Positions 43,744 to 51,489 of a stretch of 64,000 nt of DNA are shown piece after piece (position 1 is the stretch's first letter; the number at the start of each line of letters is the position of its first letter). The notes beneath the pieces were generated by a model, which saw only the letters and a program-made list of their open reading frames with translations, had not been told where the DNA came from and searched no databases. Origin of the DNA: an uncultured Treponema sp. GTDB lineage: Bacteria > Spirochaetota > Spirochaetia > Treponematales > Treponemataceae. Position numbers and translations under genes: made by a program. The stretch is from contig CALCRU010000046.1 in NCBI GenBank assembly GCA_937894335.1, forward strand, positions 1-64,000, written 5' to 3'.

Positions 43744-45153
43744 CTATTCTTCCGATATACCAAGTTTTTTCATCTGGGCTTTTTCTTCTACATAAGAGGA
43801 GTAGTCGGCCCTCTGCTGGTTTGCCTTTTGCAGAATGTTCTTTACCATAGAAAGTTCCATCTTGATTCCCTTAATTTTACTTCGGATTGCCTTGTCAACA
43901 TTGTTCTTAAAGTATTCGTCCAATGCGGTAAGCAGTGCCATTACCTTGTTGTTTTCGGTGAGCTGCTTGCTTACAAAATCAAAGACAACTTCATCAGACT
44001 GGGAATTTATTTTTGCATAGCCGGGAGAATTTTTTGTTGCCATTGCGGCGTAATATGCTGTGCGTTTTCCAAGCTCTGAAATGAACTTGTTAAAGTGGAT
44101 TACTTCCTTTCGCTTTGCATTTGTAGTCGAATCAACGAGGGTAACTTCATAATCAACGGGAACATCTTCCATGTTGAACATTTTGCGGAAGAGTCTTACC
44201 AACTTGTCAAAGAAGGAATTTTTTCCGCTTTCCATTACTTCGTGATTTTCTTTTTCCTTTGCAATAATGGGTTCGTACTGTTCGCACAAGGTTCCCAAAG
44301 TTCTTACGGCATCCATAATCATTGAGTGGGTGTCGACTTCCTGCTTCTTCTTTTTCTTTACATCTGCAACTACGCGCATGGAAGAAAGAAGTTTTGCACG
44401 CAGAGCCGCCTTGTCTGATCCAATTTCTTCTTGAATAAGTTCGTTAATCAGTTCCGCAGAGTAAGGAATCTTTTGCATTTGTGAAGGGAAGAGCCTTCGT
44501 ATTTCTGCCTGCATCTGGTTTGGTGACTGTAATGCTGCCGAATTAAAATTTGAACAGAGCAGAACTTTCTTTCTTACATCAGCCTTGTATGATTCTTTCC
44601 TAAAAGAGATGACTGTCTTTAGTCCTTCTTCTATGTCTCCGCTTGTCTGAGCCGCAATGCCTATGTTTTCGTTTATGAGGCTTACCGTAAGTTGGGGTGC
44701 GCCAGTTTTTGCCATGTTTGTAAGGGCTGCAAGATTACGCGTGTTTGCCTTGGGACATGTGGGCGTAAAAGAATTCCACAGAATGGTGCGGTTTAGAGTA
44801 AGCAGTTTTGAAAGAGTGTCTATTTTCATGTCGGAAGAAAATTTTACATAAGTGCACACAAAGTCAACCATGGCCTCGTAGTCGTTAAGTCGGGAGCCAA
44901 GGACAGACGCTCGGTCGCTCTCTGGAAAGTCTGTTCCTTCTGGTGCAACAATGGAACTTATCTTTTTGTCGTTTTTGTAAGGGTCAGGAACAATGAGAGA
45001 TTTTTTTTCGAGTACCTGAAAAAGATTTGTTATGCAGGTAAGATGCATGTGATAGTTTTCGTCAAGTTTTGGGAGGACAGTGGAGTTTATCCACTTTTCC
45101 CTTTCTTCTAGCGCTGCAAATAACTGTTGATTAAAATCTGCTTCCTGCTCCAT
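43744..45153 (-). CDS. Hypothetical protein (469 aa), helical, spirochaete-type
   Basis: No family was recognised. The protein lacks a signal or membrane segment, is helical with Lys/Glu-rich coiled-coil-like stretches (around residues 265-320 and 415-465), and is probably cytoplasmic. It precedes the OppA-like gene with one base between stop and start. A -10 CATAAT (45165-45160 on the minus strand) ends six bases before its ATG with no ribosome-binding site, so it probably leads a two-gene leaderless operon. Confidence 0.7.
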   Translation of the reverse strand: MEQEADFNQQLFAALEEREKWINSTVLPKLDENYHMHLTCITNLFQVLEKKSLIVPDPYKNDKKISSIVAPEGTDFPESDRASVLGSRLNDYEAMVDFVCTYVKFSSDMKIDTLSKLLTLNRTILWNSFTPTCPKANTRNLAALTNMAKTGAPQLTVSLINENIGIAAQTSGDIEEGLKTVISFRKESYKADVRKKVLLCSNFNSAALQSPNQMQAEIRRLFPSQMQKIPYSAELINELIQEEIGSDKAALRAKLLSSMRVVADVKKKKKQEVDTHSMIMDAVRTLGTLCEQYEPIIAKEKENHEVMESGKNSFFDKLVRLFRKMFNMEDVPVDYEVTLVDSTTNAKRKEVIHFNKFISELGKRTAYYAAMATKNSPGYAKINSQSDEVVFDFVSKQLTENNKVMALLTALDEYFKNNVDKAIRSKIKGIKMELSMVKNILQKANQQRADYSSYVEEKAQMKKLGISEE

Positions 45154-45165
45154 TCTTACATTATG
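45154..45165 (-). promoter_or_regulatory. Leaderless-type -10 element of the 45153 gene
   Basis: CATAAT (45165-45160 on the minus strand) is followed by six bases and the ATG at 45153. No ribosome-binding site is visible. Confidence 0.4.
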
Positions 45166-45291
45166 CCCCTATACATAAAAAGATTCTACCTTTTACAGTA
45201 TCGGCACAAACGCAATAGTTCTACACATGTTTTTAGTATTTCGCTGTACAAAAAAAATCAAAGGCGGTAGAATGCTCCTGTTTGGAATTGC

Positions 45292-46428
45292 ATGATGAAT
45301 GGGATTGTCAATTTTATAAAGAAGGAAATTGTTTTTTGCATTGCGTTTCTGTGCGCCCTTGTTTCTTGCTTTTTTGTTCCGCCGTCAAAGCAGTATGTTT
45401 CCTACATTGACTGGAACACTCTTTTTATTCTGTTTTCGCTGATGGCCGTAGTGCAGGGGCTTTCAAGTTCGGGGCTTTTTCATGCCTTAGGTAACGGCCT
45501 GTGCCACCGACTGCATTCTTTGCGCGCCCTTTGTGCGGCTCTTGTTACCCTGTGCTTTTTTACCAGCATGCTCATTACAAATGATGTTGCTCTTATTACA
45601 TTTGTACCCTTTGCATTAATCCTGCTTGGAGAAAATGCATCGCCCCTTGTGGTAACGCTTGTGGTAATTATGCAGACAATTGCGGCAAACACAGGCAGTA
45701 TGCTTACTCCCCTCGGTAATCCGCAGAATTTATTTTTGTTCCAACAGACTGGCATGAGCATAAAGGAATTTTTTCTTACGCTAATTCCATACACAGCGCT
45801 AAGTGGAATACTTCTTGCCCTCATGCTTTTTTTTATTCCGGGAAAAGGCATGGTAAGCCCTAAAGAGTCTTCGCAAGAAAGTCATCAGATAAAAAATGAC
45901 ATACCCTATCTGCTGCTTTTTCTTCTTTGCCTGCTTTCTGTTCTGCATCTGGTGCCAAAGTGGATTACAGCGGCCCTAGTGCTTGTCGTCCTCCTTGTAA
46001 TAAAGCCTTCCGTTCTGCTTAAGGTGGACTACATGCTACTGCTTACCTTTGCGGCCTTTTTTATTTTTACGGGAAACATTTCACACATACCGTCAGTGTC
46101 GCAAAAACTTGGTGAAATTGTGGGCGGTTCTGAATTTTTTTCTGCTATAGTTTCCAGTCAGATAATAAGCAATGTTCCGGCCACGCTATTGCTTTATCCG
46201 TTCAGTACAGACTCTAGAGAACTCTTGCTTGGTGTAAATGCAGGCGGTTTGGGAACCCTAATTGCTTCTCTTGCAAGTCTTATTTCCTTTAAGCTGTATT
46301 CGGCTTCTCCTAAGCAAAAAAGAAAAAGTTCCGCAGTTTACCTTTTGCTTTTTACGCTGGCAAATGTGGTGTTTTTGGCCCTTCTTATCCTGCTCCATGC
46401 CGCTTTAATCTGCAAATTCTCACAGTAA
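45292..46428 (+). CDS. SLC13/ArsB-type anion or divalent transporter
   Basis: The 378-residue protein has about ten membrane helices. The LITNDVALITFVPFALILLGE and QTIAANTGSMLTPLGNPQNLFLF segments are the two Na+/substrate hairpins of the IT/ArsB-NhaD superfamily. It is shorter than typical 420-residue members but ends normally. Substrates range from arsenite to dicarboxylates; none can be assigned here. TAGAAT (45268) is a possible -10 and no strong ribosome-binding site is present before the paired ATGs. Confidence 0.8.
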   Translation: MMNGIVNFIKKEIVFCIAFLCALVSCFFVPPSKQYVSYIDWNTLFILFSLMAVVQGLSSSGLFHALGNGLCHRLHSLRALCAALVTLCFFTSMLITNDVALITFVPFALILLGENASPLVVTLVVIMQTIAANTGSMLTPLGNPQNLFLFQQTGMSIKEFFLTLIPYTALSGILLALMLFFIPGKGMVSPKESSQESHQIKNDIPYLLLFLLCLLSVLHLVPKWITAALVLVVLLVIKPSVLLKVDYMLLLTFAAFFIFTGNISHIPSVSQKLGEIVGGSEFFSAIVSSQIISNVPATLLLYPFSTDSRELLLGVNAGGLGTLIASLASLISFKLYSASPKQKRKSSAVYLLLFTLANVVFLALLILLHAALICKFSQ

Positions 46429-46446
46429 AAGAGTTCAAATTTTTAT

Positions 46447-46466
46447 GGTTTTTTTATGGCAAAAAC
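46447..46466. promoter_or_regulatory. Shared GGTTTT-ATGG-AAAAAC motif, copy 1
   Basis: A 20-bp element with GTTTT and AAAAC arms around ATGG lies 5 bp before a CATAAT -10 (46472-46477) of the permease operon. A 19-bp near copy lies upstream of the binding-protein gene at 48962. Confidence 0.4.
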
Positions 46467-46503
46467 TGCTCCATAATGTATGAGAGAATAAAAGGAGTGT
46501 AAA

Positions 46504-47979
46504 TTGCCAAAGATTGAAAACAAACTTAGCGGCAAAGAACTGGTGACAAACATCATTTACTATGTACTTCGTATAGTAATTGTACTTTATGTTGTCCTTC
46601 TGTTTTTGCCTGGTGTAAATCCTGCGCGTATCACTGAAAAAATAAACCGCAACCTTTCTCTGTTCACGGCGGGATTTTTCTACAAAAGTCTTACCGACGG
46701 TCTTGGTCGCATGATGACTAAAGGATGGATTCCAAAAAGCACAATGGTTACTCTTAACCTTACCAGCATGCTTGCCTGTCTTGGTGCGCTTGCCGCAGGT
46801 GTTGGCGGATGCTTTTCTATAGGCAACAACAAATGCCGAAGAATAGGAAACATCTGTACGCTTGCAGGAGGTGTTGTAGGACTCCTTGGCGTTCTGGGAA
46901 TTAGGCTTGCAAGGAATCAGCTCTATGCCCTTGTTGAGGCAAACCCCAGCTTTGCAAAAAATACGGCTCCCATGAGTCCCAAAGGAATAACGCTTTATTT
47001 GGTAATGTCCGTTGTAATAATTACTCTTTCTGTAGCCACATTTATTCTTGCGCAGAAGCCTGAAAAGGGAGAGGTTCTTCACATGGAACCAAAGTACAAA
47101 CTCTTCCTTATGTTCATGCCCTTTGCCCTGCTCATACTGGTGTTCAGCTATCTTCCTTTGTGGGGATGGCGCTATGCCTTCTTTGACTACAAGGCTGGAG
47201 ACACCCTTACCATGGATAAGTGGAGAGGGCTCTTCTGGTTTACATATCTCTTCCAGAATCCTGCCACAAGTAAGCACATTCTGCAGGTTATGATAAACAC
47301 ACTTGCCATGTCAGGATTGGGAATTGCATTTAGCTTCTTGCCAATGATTTTTGCAATCTTCCTGAGCGAAATTAAAAACTCAAAGATGCGCGGACTCATT
47401 CAGACATTTACAACAATTCCTAACTTTATTTCATGGGTTTTGGTGTATGCAATTGCACTGTGTATATTCAGCACAGACGGATTCATTTCAAGTTTCATGG
47501 TGCAGAACGGATTCTGGGAATCTGGAAAGAACATGCTCATGTCAAGCAAGCACACCTGGCTAAAGATGTGGGCCTGGGGAACATGGAAAGGCTTGGGATG
47601 GAGTGCAATCATCTACATTTCAGCAATCAGCGGAATTGACCAGCAGCTTTATGAGGCGGCAACTGTTGACGGCGCAGGACGCTTCCAGAAGATGTGGCAC
47701 ATTACCCTTCCAGAACTTATTCCTACATACTGCGTTCTTCTTACGCTTTCAATCGCAGGCATTTTGAGCAACGGTCTTGATCAGTACCTCGTGTTTGAAA
47801 ACGCACAGAATACTCAGGCAATAGAAGTTCTTGATCTGTATGTTTACAAAATCGGTATTAACGGCGGACTGATTCCTCTGTCTACTGTTGTAGGCATGTT
47901 CAAGTCAATCATAAGCGTTGTGCTGCTCTTCTTGGCAAACAACATTTCAAAGCTTGTACGCGGACAGTCTGTAGTCTGA
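46504..47979 (+). CDS. Sugar ABC transporter permease (LplB-type) with N-terminal membrane extension
   Basis: The 491-residue protein ends in a canonical LplB-type permease (from about residue 194), with the EAA-type loop YEAATVDGAGRFQKMWHITLPEL that docks on the ATPase. The first ~190 residues add about four membrane helices not seen in the usual ~310-residue family member. The start is TTG with AAAGGAG 8 bp upstream. An internal ATG (47083) with a GGGAGAGG before it could start the core alone. The ATPase is not encoded here; a shared MsmX-like ATPase is typical of this importer class. Confidence 0.88.
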   Translation: MPKIENKLSGKELVTNIIYYVLRIVIVLYVVLLFLPGVNPARITEKINRNLSLFTAGFFYKSLTDGLGRMMTKGWIPKSTMVTLNLTSMLACLGALAAGVGGCFSIGNNKCRRIGNICTLAGGVVGLLGVLGIRLARNQLYALVEANPSFAKNTAPMSPKGITLYLVMSVVIITLSVATFILAQKPEKGEVLHMEPKYKLFLMFMPFALLILVFSYLPLWGWRYAFFDYKAGDTLTMDKWRGLFWFTYLFQNPATSKHILQVMINTLAMSGLGIAFSFLPMIFAIFLSEIKNSKMRGLIQTFTTIPNFISWVLVYAIALCIFSTDGFISSFMVQNGFWESGKNMLMSSKHTWLKMWAWGTWKGLGWSAIIYISAISGIDQQLYEAATVDGAGRFQKMWHITLPELIPTYCVLLTLSIAGILSNGLDQYLVFENAQNTQAIEVLDLYVYKIGINGGLIPLSTVVGMFKSIISVVLLFLANNISKLVRGQSVV

Positions 47980-47996
47980 TTGAAAGGAGAATTGAC

Positions 47997-48932
47997 ATGC
48001 AATCTAAAGAAATACAAAGTTCCTGGCGAACTCAGAGAATTAAGACGGCAGCAGCTGATGCAATTTTTAACTTCTTCAACTATCTGTTCTTCATCTGCTT
48101 TACGCTCTTGTGCATCTTTCCGTTTTACTACCTCTTCATAAACACAATTTCTAATAACGAACTTGTGCAAAGGGGACTTATAAATTTCTATCCACGAGGA
48201 ATTCATTTTCAGAATTACCTTGCTCTTCGTTCCGTTGCAGATTTGGGAACGGCCTTCATTGTAACGGTAAGCCGAACCATAATAGGAACTGCAATCATGG
48301 TTGCGGCTAGCGGTTTCGTAGGCTACATAATGACCAAGCAGGAAATGTGGGCAAGAAAATTCTGGTACCGCTTTATGGTAATAACAATGTACTTTAATGC
48401 GGGAATCATTCCTATGTTCATGACCATGCAAATGCTGGGTCTTAACAACAACTATCTGGTCTACATTATTCCAGGAATTGTTTCGCCCTACAACATCATT
48501 CTGGTAAAGACATACATAGAATCAATTCCGGCGGAACTGGAAGAGTCTGCTCAGGTTGACGGTGCGTCTTACTGGACGATTTTTAGCAAAATTATCTGGC
48601 CACTTTCAAAACCCATTCTTGCAACTATTGCAATTTTTGGTGCTGTAGGACACTGGAACAGCCTTCAGGACTCGCTTATTTACATGCAGGCTCAGCCAAA
48701 GTTTTTTACACTGCAGCATGTTCTGTGGAACTACCTTAACCGCACTACAAACCTTGGTTCTCTTATGTCCAGTGGCGGTCAGATTACCGAAGCAATGCGT
48801 GCATCACTGTTTAATCAGAAGGTAATCAAGTACACCATTTCCATGGTTACTGCAATTCCCATTCTGATTGTCTATCCATTCCTTCAAAAGTATTTCCAGA
48901 AGGGAATCATGCTTGGAGCGGTAAAGGGCTAA
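47997..48932 (+). CDS. Sugar ABC transporter permease (LplC/YtcP-type)
   Basis: The 311-residue protein is the second permease subunit, with six membrane helices. The EAA loop reads LEESAQVDGASYWTIFSKIIWPLSKP. It pairs with the 46504 permease to import sugars or oligosaccharides. AAAGGAGAATTG precedes the ATG, 17 bp after the first permease stop. The substrate is not evident; the family often handles complex plant or host glycans. Confidence 0.93.
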   Translation: MQSKEIQSSWRTQRIKTAAADAIFNFFNYLFFICFTLLCIFPFYYLFINTISNNELVQRGLINFYPRGIHFQNYLALRSVADLGTAFIVTVSRTIIGTAIMVAASGFVGYIMTKQEMWARKFWYRFMVITMYFNAGIIPMFMTMQMLGLNNNYLVYIIPGIVSPYNIILVKTYIESIPAELEESAQVDGASYWTIFSKIIWPLSKPILATIAIFGAVGHWNSLQDSLIYMQAQPKFFTLQHVLWNYLNRTTNLGSLMSSGGQITEAMRASLFNQKVIKYTISMVTAIPILIVYPFLQKYFQKGIMLGAVKG

Positions 48933-48961
48933 TTTTTATATATTTTTGGTCAAATAGTTAC

Positions 48962-48980
48962 GGTTTTGCATGGTAAAAAC
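48962..48980. promoter_or_regulatory. Shared GGTTTT-ATGG-AAAAAC motif, copy 2
   Basis: A 19-bp near copy of the element at 46447 lies 6 bp upstream of TATAAT (48987-48992), the -10 of the binding-protein gene. The conserved distance to the -10 suggests either an operator or a -35 variant. Confidence 0.4.
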
Positions 48981-48992
48981 AAAGGTTATAAT
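48965..48992 (+). promoter_or_regulatory. Promoter of the sugar-binding protein gene
   Basis: TTTGCA (48965-48970), a 16-bp spacer and TATAAT (48987-48992) precede AGGAGG and the ATG at 49016. It gives the binding protein its own promoter for higher expression than the permeases. Confidence 0.55.
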
Positions 48993-49015
48993 TAGATAAT
49001 TCAACAGGAGGAATT

Positions 49016-50734
49016 ATGAAGAAAATTACAAAAGTTGCAGGCTGCGCAGTTCTCGCTCTCGCAGCAGCAGGTCTTATGTCATGCGGTGGCAACAAAAAGA
49101 ATGCTTCAGCAGGCAATTATGTTGTAGACGCAAGCATTGTTCCAAAAGAGACGGTTACACTTCAGGTTTATGATCAGTTGGCAAACTTCTCTGGTGAACA
49201 GGTTGGTTGGTTCGGAAAAGTTTTGTTGGACAACTTCAATGTTAAAATCAACATTATCCCTGAATCAGGAAACACCTACACGACACGCATGGAAAGCAAA
49301 AACCTTGGCGACATTGTTATTTGGGGCGACGACTCTGACGACTATGTAGCGGCTGCAGAAGGCGGACTCCTCTTTGACTGGGAAGACGAGGATTTGCTGG
49401 ATACATACGGACCTTACATCAAGGCACACATGCATCAGGCTCTTGAAAAGAACCGCGGAATTACCAAAACAGGAAAAGTCTACGGATTCGGACACGGAGT
49501 TTCAACTTCTCAGACTGACCGCCAGGGCTTCTTCTATACATGGGACCTTCGCTATGATTTGTACGAAAAAATCGGCAAGCCAGAAATTAAAAACTATGAC
49601 GATTTGTTCAACGCTCTTAAGGCAATGAAGGAAATCTGCCCAACAGACGATAAAGGAAATCCGACTTACGGTGTTTCTCTCTTCCCTGACTGGGACGGCA
49701 ACATGGTTATGTTCGTAAAATCTCTTGGAACCGCTTATGTTGGTTGGGATGAATTTAACTTTGGTTACTACGAACCCGCAACAGGTAAGTATCATCCATG
49801 TCTTGAAGAAAACGGACCTTACCTTGAGGCTCTTAAATTCCTTAACCGCCTGTACCGCGCAGGACTCCTTGATCCCGACAGCCAGACTCAGAACTATGAT
49901 GCAATGAGCGAAGACTATCAGAACGGAACTGCATTCTTCAACATCTTTAACTGGATGGGAAGCGGTGCATACAACACTGAAACACACATTTCTGCTGGAA
50001 AGGCAATGTACCCTGTAAAACCTACAGAAGCTGCACCTGGAGTTTATGGACAGTCTGTATTTGGCGGAAACCGCATTTGGTCTATTGGTGCTTCAACAGA
50101 GTATCCTGAACTCTGCATGGCAATCATCAACTGGCTTTCTACTCCAGAAGGATTCATGACATCCCTCTACGGACCTAAGGGAGTAACTTGGGATTACGAT
50201 GCAAACGGAAAGACTTACTTTACTGAACTTGGTAAGAAGACAAACACAGATGTTAACACACCCATGCCTGCTCCTTACACAGGAACATTCAAGGACGGTT
50301 CTTTCCAGATGAACAACATTACTTGGGCAGAAGATGCAACCAACCCCGACTCAAACGGCGAAACATACAACGATGTTAACTGGGCAAGCGAGGCAACTCC
50401 CGCAAAGTCAGCAATTGAGCAGAGCTGGCGCGACTGGTCACAGAGCACTTCTGTAGAAGACTATCTTGGAAAGGGCAAGTATACACTCATCCCTGGTTCA
50501 ACATATTCAGCAAGTGGCATGAGCGATGAACTTTCTGCACAGTGGAATCAGGTTGCAAACACAATCAAGACCGGAACATGGCGCGCAATGTATGCAAAAG
50601 ACGATGCAGAATTCAACCGCCTAGTTGCCGCAATGACTGCAGAAGCAAAGAGCTTCGGTTACGACAACTGCAATGCCTATGCAGAGAAGGAAGCAGCCCG
50701 CCGCAAGGCAGCAGAAGAAGCCGCAGCAAAATAA
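49016..50734 (+). CDS. Sugar ABC transporter substrate-binding lipoprotein (LplA-like)
   Basis: The 572-residue protein has a lipobox GLMSC (Cys23) and a family-1 solute-binding fold. It is longer than typical 430-500 residue members and ends in a Lys/Ala-rich tail with KEAARRKAAEEAAAK. It should bind an oligosaccharide in the periplasm and deliver it to the two permeases. AGGAGG is well spaced from the ATG. A terminator follows the gene. Confidence 0.92.
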   Translation: MKKITKVAGCAVLALAAAGLMSCGGNKKNASAGNYVVDASIVPKETVTLQVYDQLANFSGEQVGWFGKVLLDNFNVKINIIPESGNTYTTRMESKNLGDIVIWGDDSDDYVAAAEGGLLFDWEDEDLLDTYGPYIKAHMHQALEKNRGITKTGKVYGFGHGVSTSQTDRQGFFYTWDLRYDLYEKIGKPEIKNYDDLFNALKAMKEICPTDDKGNPTYGVSLFPDWDGNMVMFVKSLGTAYVGWDEFNFGYYEPATGKYHPCLEENGPYLEALKFLNRLYRAGLLDPDSQTQNYDAMSEDYQNGTAFFNIFNWMGSGAYNTETHISAGKAMYPVKPTEAAPGVYGQSVFGGNRIWSIGASTEYPELCMAIINWLSTPEGFMTSLYGPKGVTWDYDANGKTYFTELGKKTNTDVNTPMPAPYTGTFKDGSFQMNNITWAEDATNPDSNGETYNDVNWASEATPAKSAIEQSWRDWSQSTSVEDYLGKGKYTLIPGSTYSASGMSDELSAQWNQVANTIKTGTWRAMYAKDDAEFNRLVAAMTAEAKSFGYDNCNAYAEKEAARRKAAEEAAAK

Positions 50735-50764
50735 GCTGACCGCCTCTGACTTTTTTTAGGCACG

Positions 50765-50805
50765 ACCGCCTGCGGTAAGAAATTACTGTGGGCGGTTTTT
50801 GTTTT
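50765..50805 (+). terminator. Terminator of the sugar-binding protein gene
   Basis: ACCGCC (50765-50770) pairs with GGCGGT (50791-50796), with inner pairing GGTAA/TTACT, and TTTTTGTTTT follows. Confidence 0.75.
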
Positions 50806-50812
50806 GCGCCCG

Positions 50813-50847
50813 TGTACAAAAAATAAAAAAAGGTATACCATAACTTC
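50813..50847 (+). promoter_or_regulatory. Leaderless-type promoter of the YesL-like gene
   Basis: TGTACA (50813-50818) is 17 bp from TACCAT (50836-50841), which is six bases before the ATG at 50848; TATACC (50834) is an alternative -10. No ribosome-binding site is seen. Confidence 0.4.
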
Positions 50848-51489
50848 ATGTCCATTTTTAGCACAGAAAGCAAATTATACAAGGCATTGGTTCTGCTTAC
50901 AAACATTGCTACGGTAAATTTCTGCTGGCTTATATGCAGCATTCCGCTGGTAACTGTTGGCGCTTCTACTGTTGCCGCCTATACGGTGATTTTTAAAATT
51001 CTTGACGGAACGGAAGGCTATGTTTTTAAGGATTTTTTTAAGGCCTTTGCACAGAACTGGAAGCAGGGTACTGTCCTTTGGCTAATAACAGCCCTTGCCG
51101 TCTATGCACTTTATCTTGACATTCAGATTCTTTCCGCTACGGAAGACCCTTCCATTGCTTTGATTGTAGTAAGCATACTTTCTTTTGTAGCAATTTTCTT
51201 TGCCCTGCTTTATGCTTTTCCCCTTAGTGCAAAATATGAAAACAAATTCTACATGCACATAAAAAATTCCTTTCTGCTTTCGTTTCAGTATTTTGGACGA
51301 ACCCTTCTTCTGCTGATTGTACTTGCTGTAGAAGTTGCCATCGGACTCTGGAACTGGGTAACACTTATTGTGGTGGTCATTGTGGGGCCGGCGATTTTCA
51401 TGTTTACTGTTGCTGGTACTGCAAAAAAAATCTTTCAGGAAAACGCAAAGCACAACGCTGAACGGGGCATAGAAGAGTCCGACTCCTAG
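50848..51489 (+). CDS. DUF624 (YesL-like) membrane protein
   Basis: The 213-residue protein has about five to six membrane helices and the DUF624 opening ALVLLTNIATVNFCWLICSIPLVTVGASTVAAY. YesL-like proteins accompany Lpl/Yes-type sugar importers in Firmicutes and Treponema; the role is unknown. It follows the importer genes after a terminator, so it is probably regulated separately. It overlaps the convergent pbpC by 4 bp. Confidence 0.85.
   Translation: MSIFSTESKLYKALVLLTNIATVNFCWLICSIPLVTVGASTVAAYTVIFKILDGTEGYVFKDFFKAFAQNWKQGTVLWLITALAVYALYLDIQILSATEDPSIALIVVSILSFVAIFFALLYAFPLSAKYENKFYMHIKNSFLLSFQYFGRTLLLLIVLAVEVAIGLWNWVTLIVVVIVGPAIFMFTVAGTAKKIFQENAKHNAERGIEESDS

Noticed and set aside
46435..47277. 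Long minus-strand frame antisense to the LplB-type permease
   Set aside because: It is Ser/Lys/Cys-rich without any recognised domain and lies opposite a clear family gene; a frame shadow.
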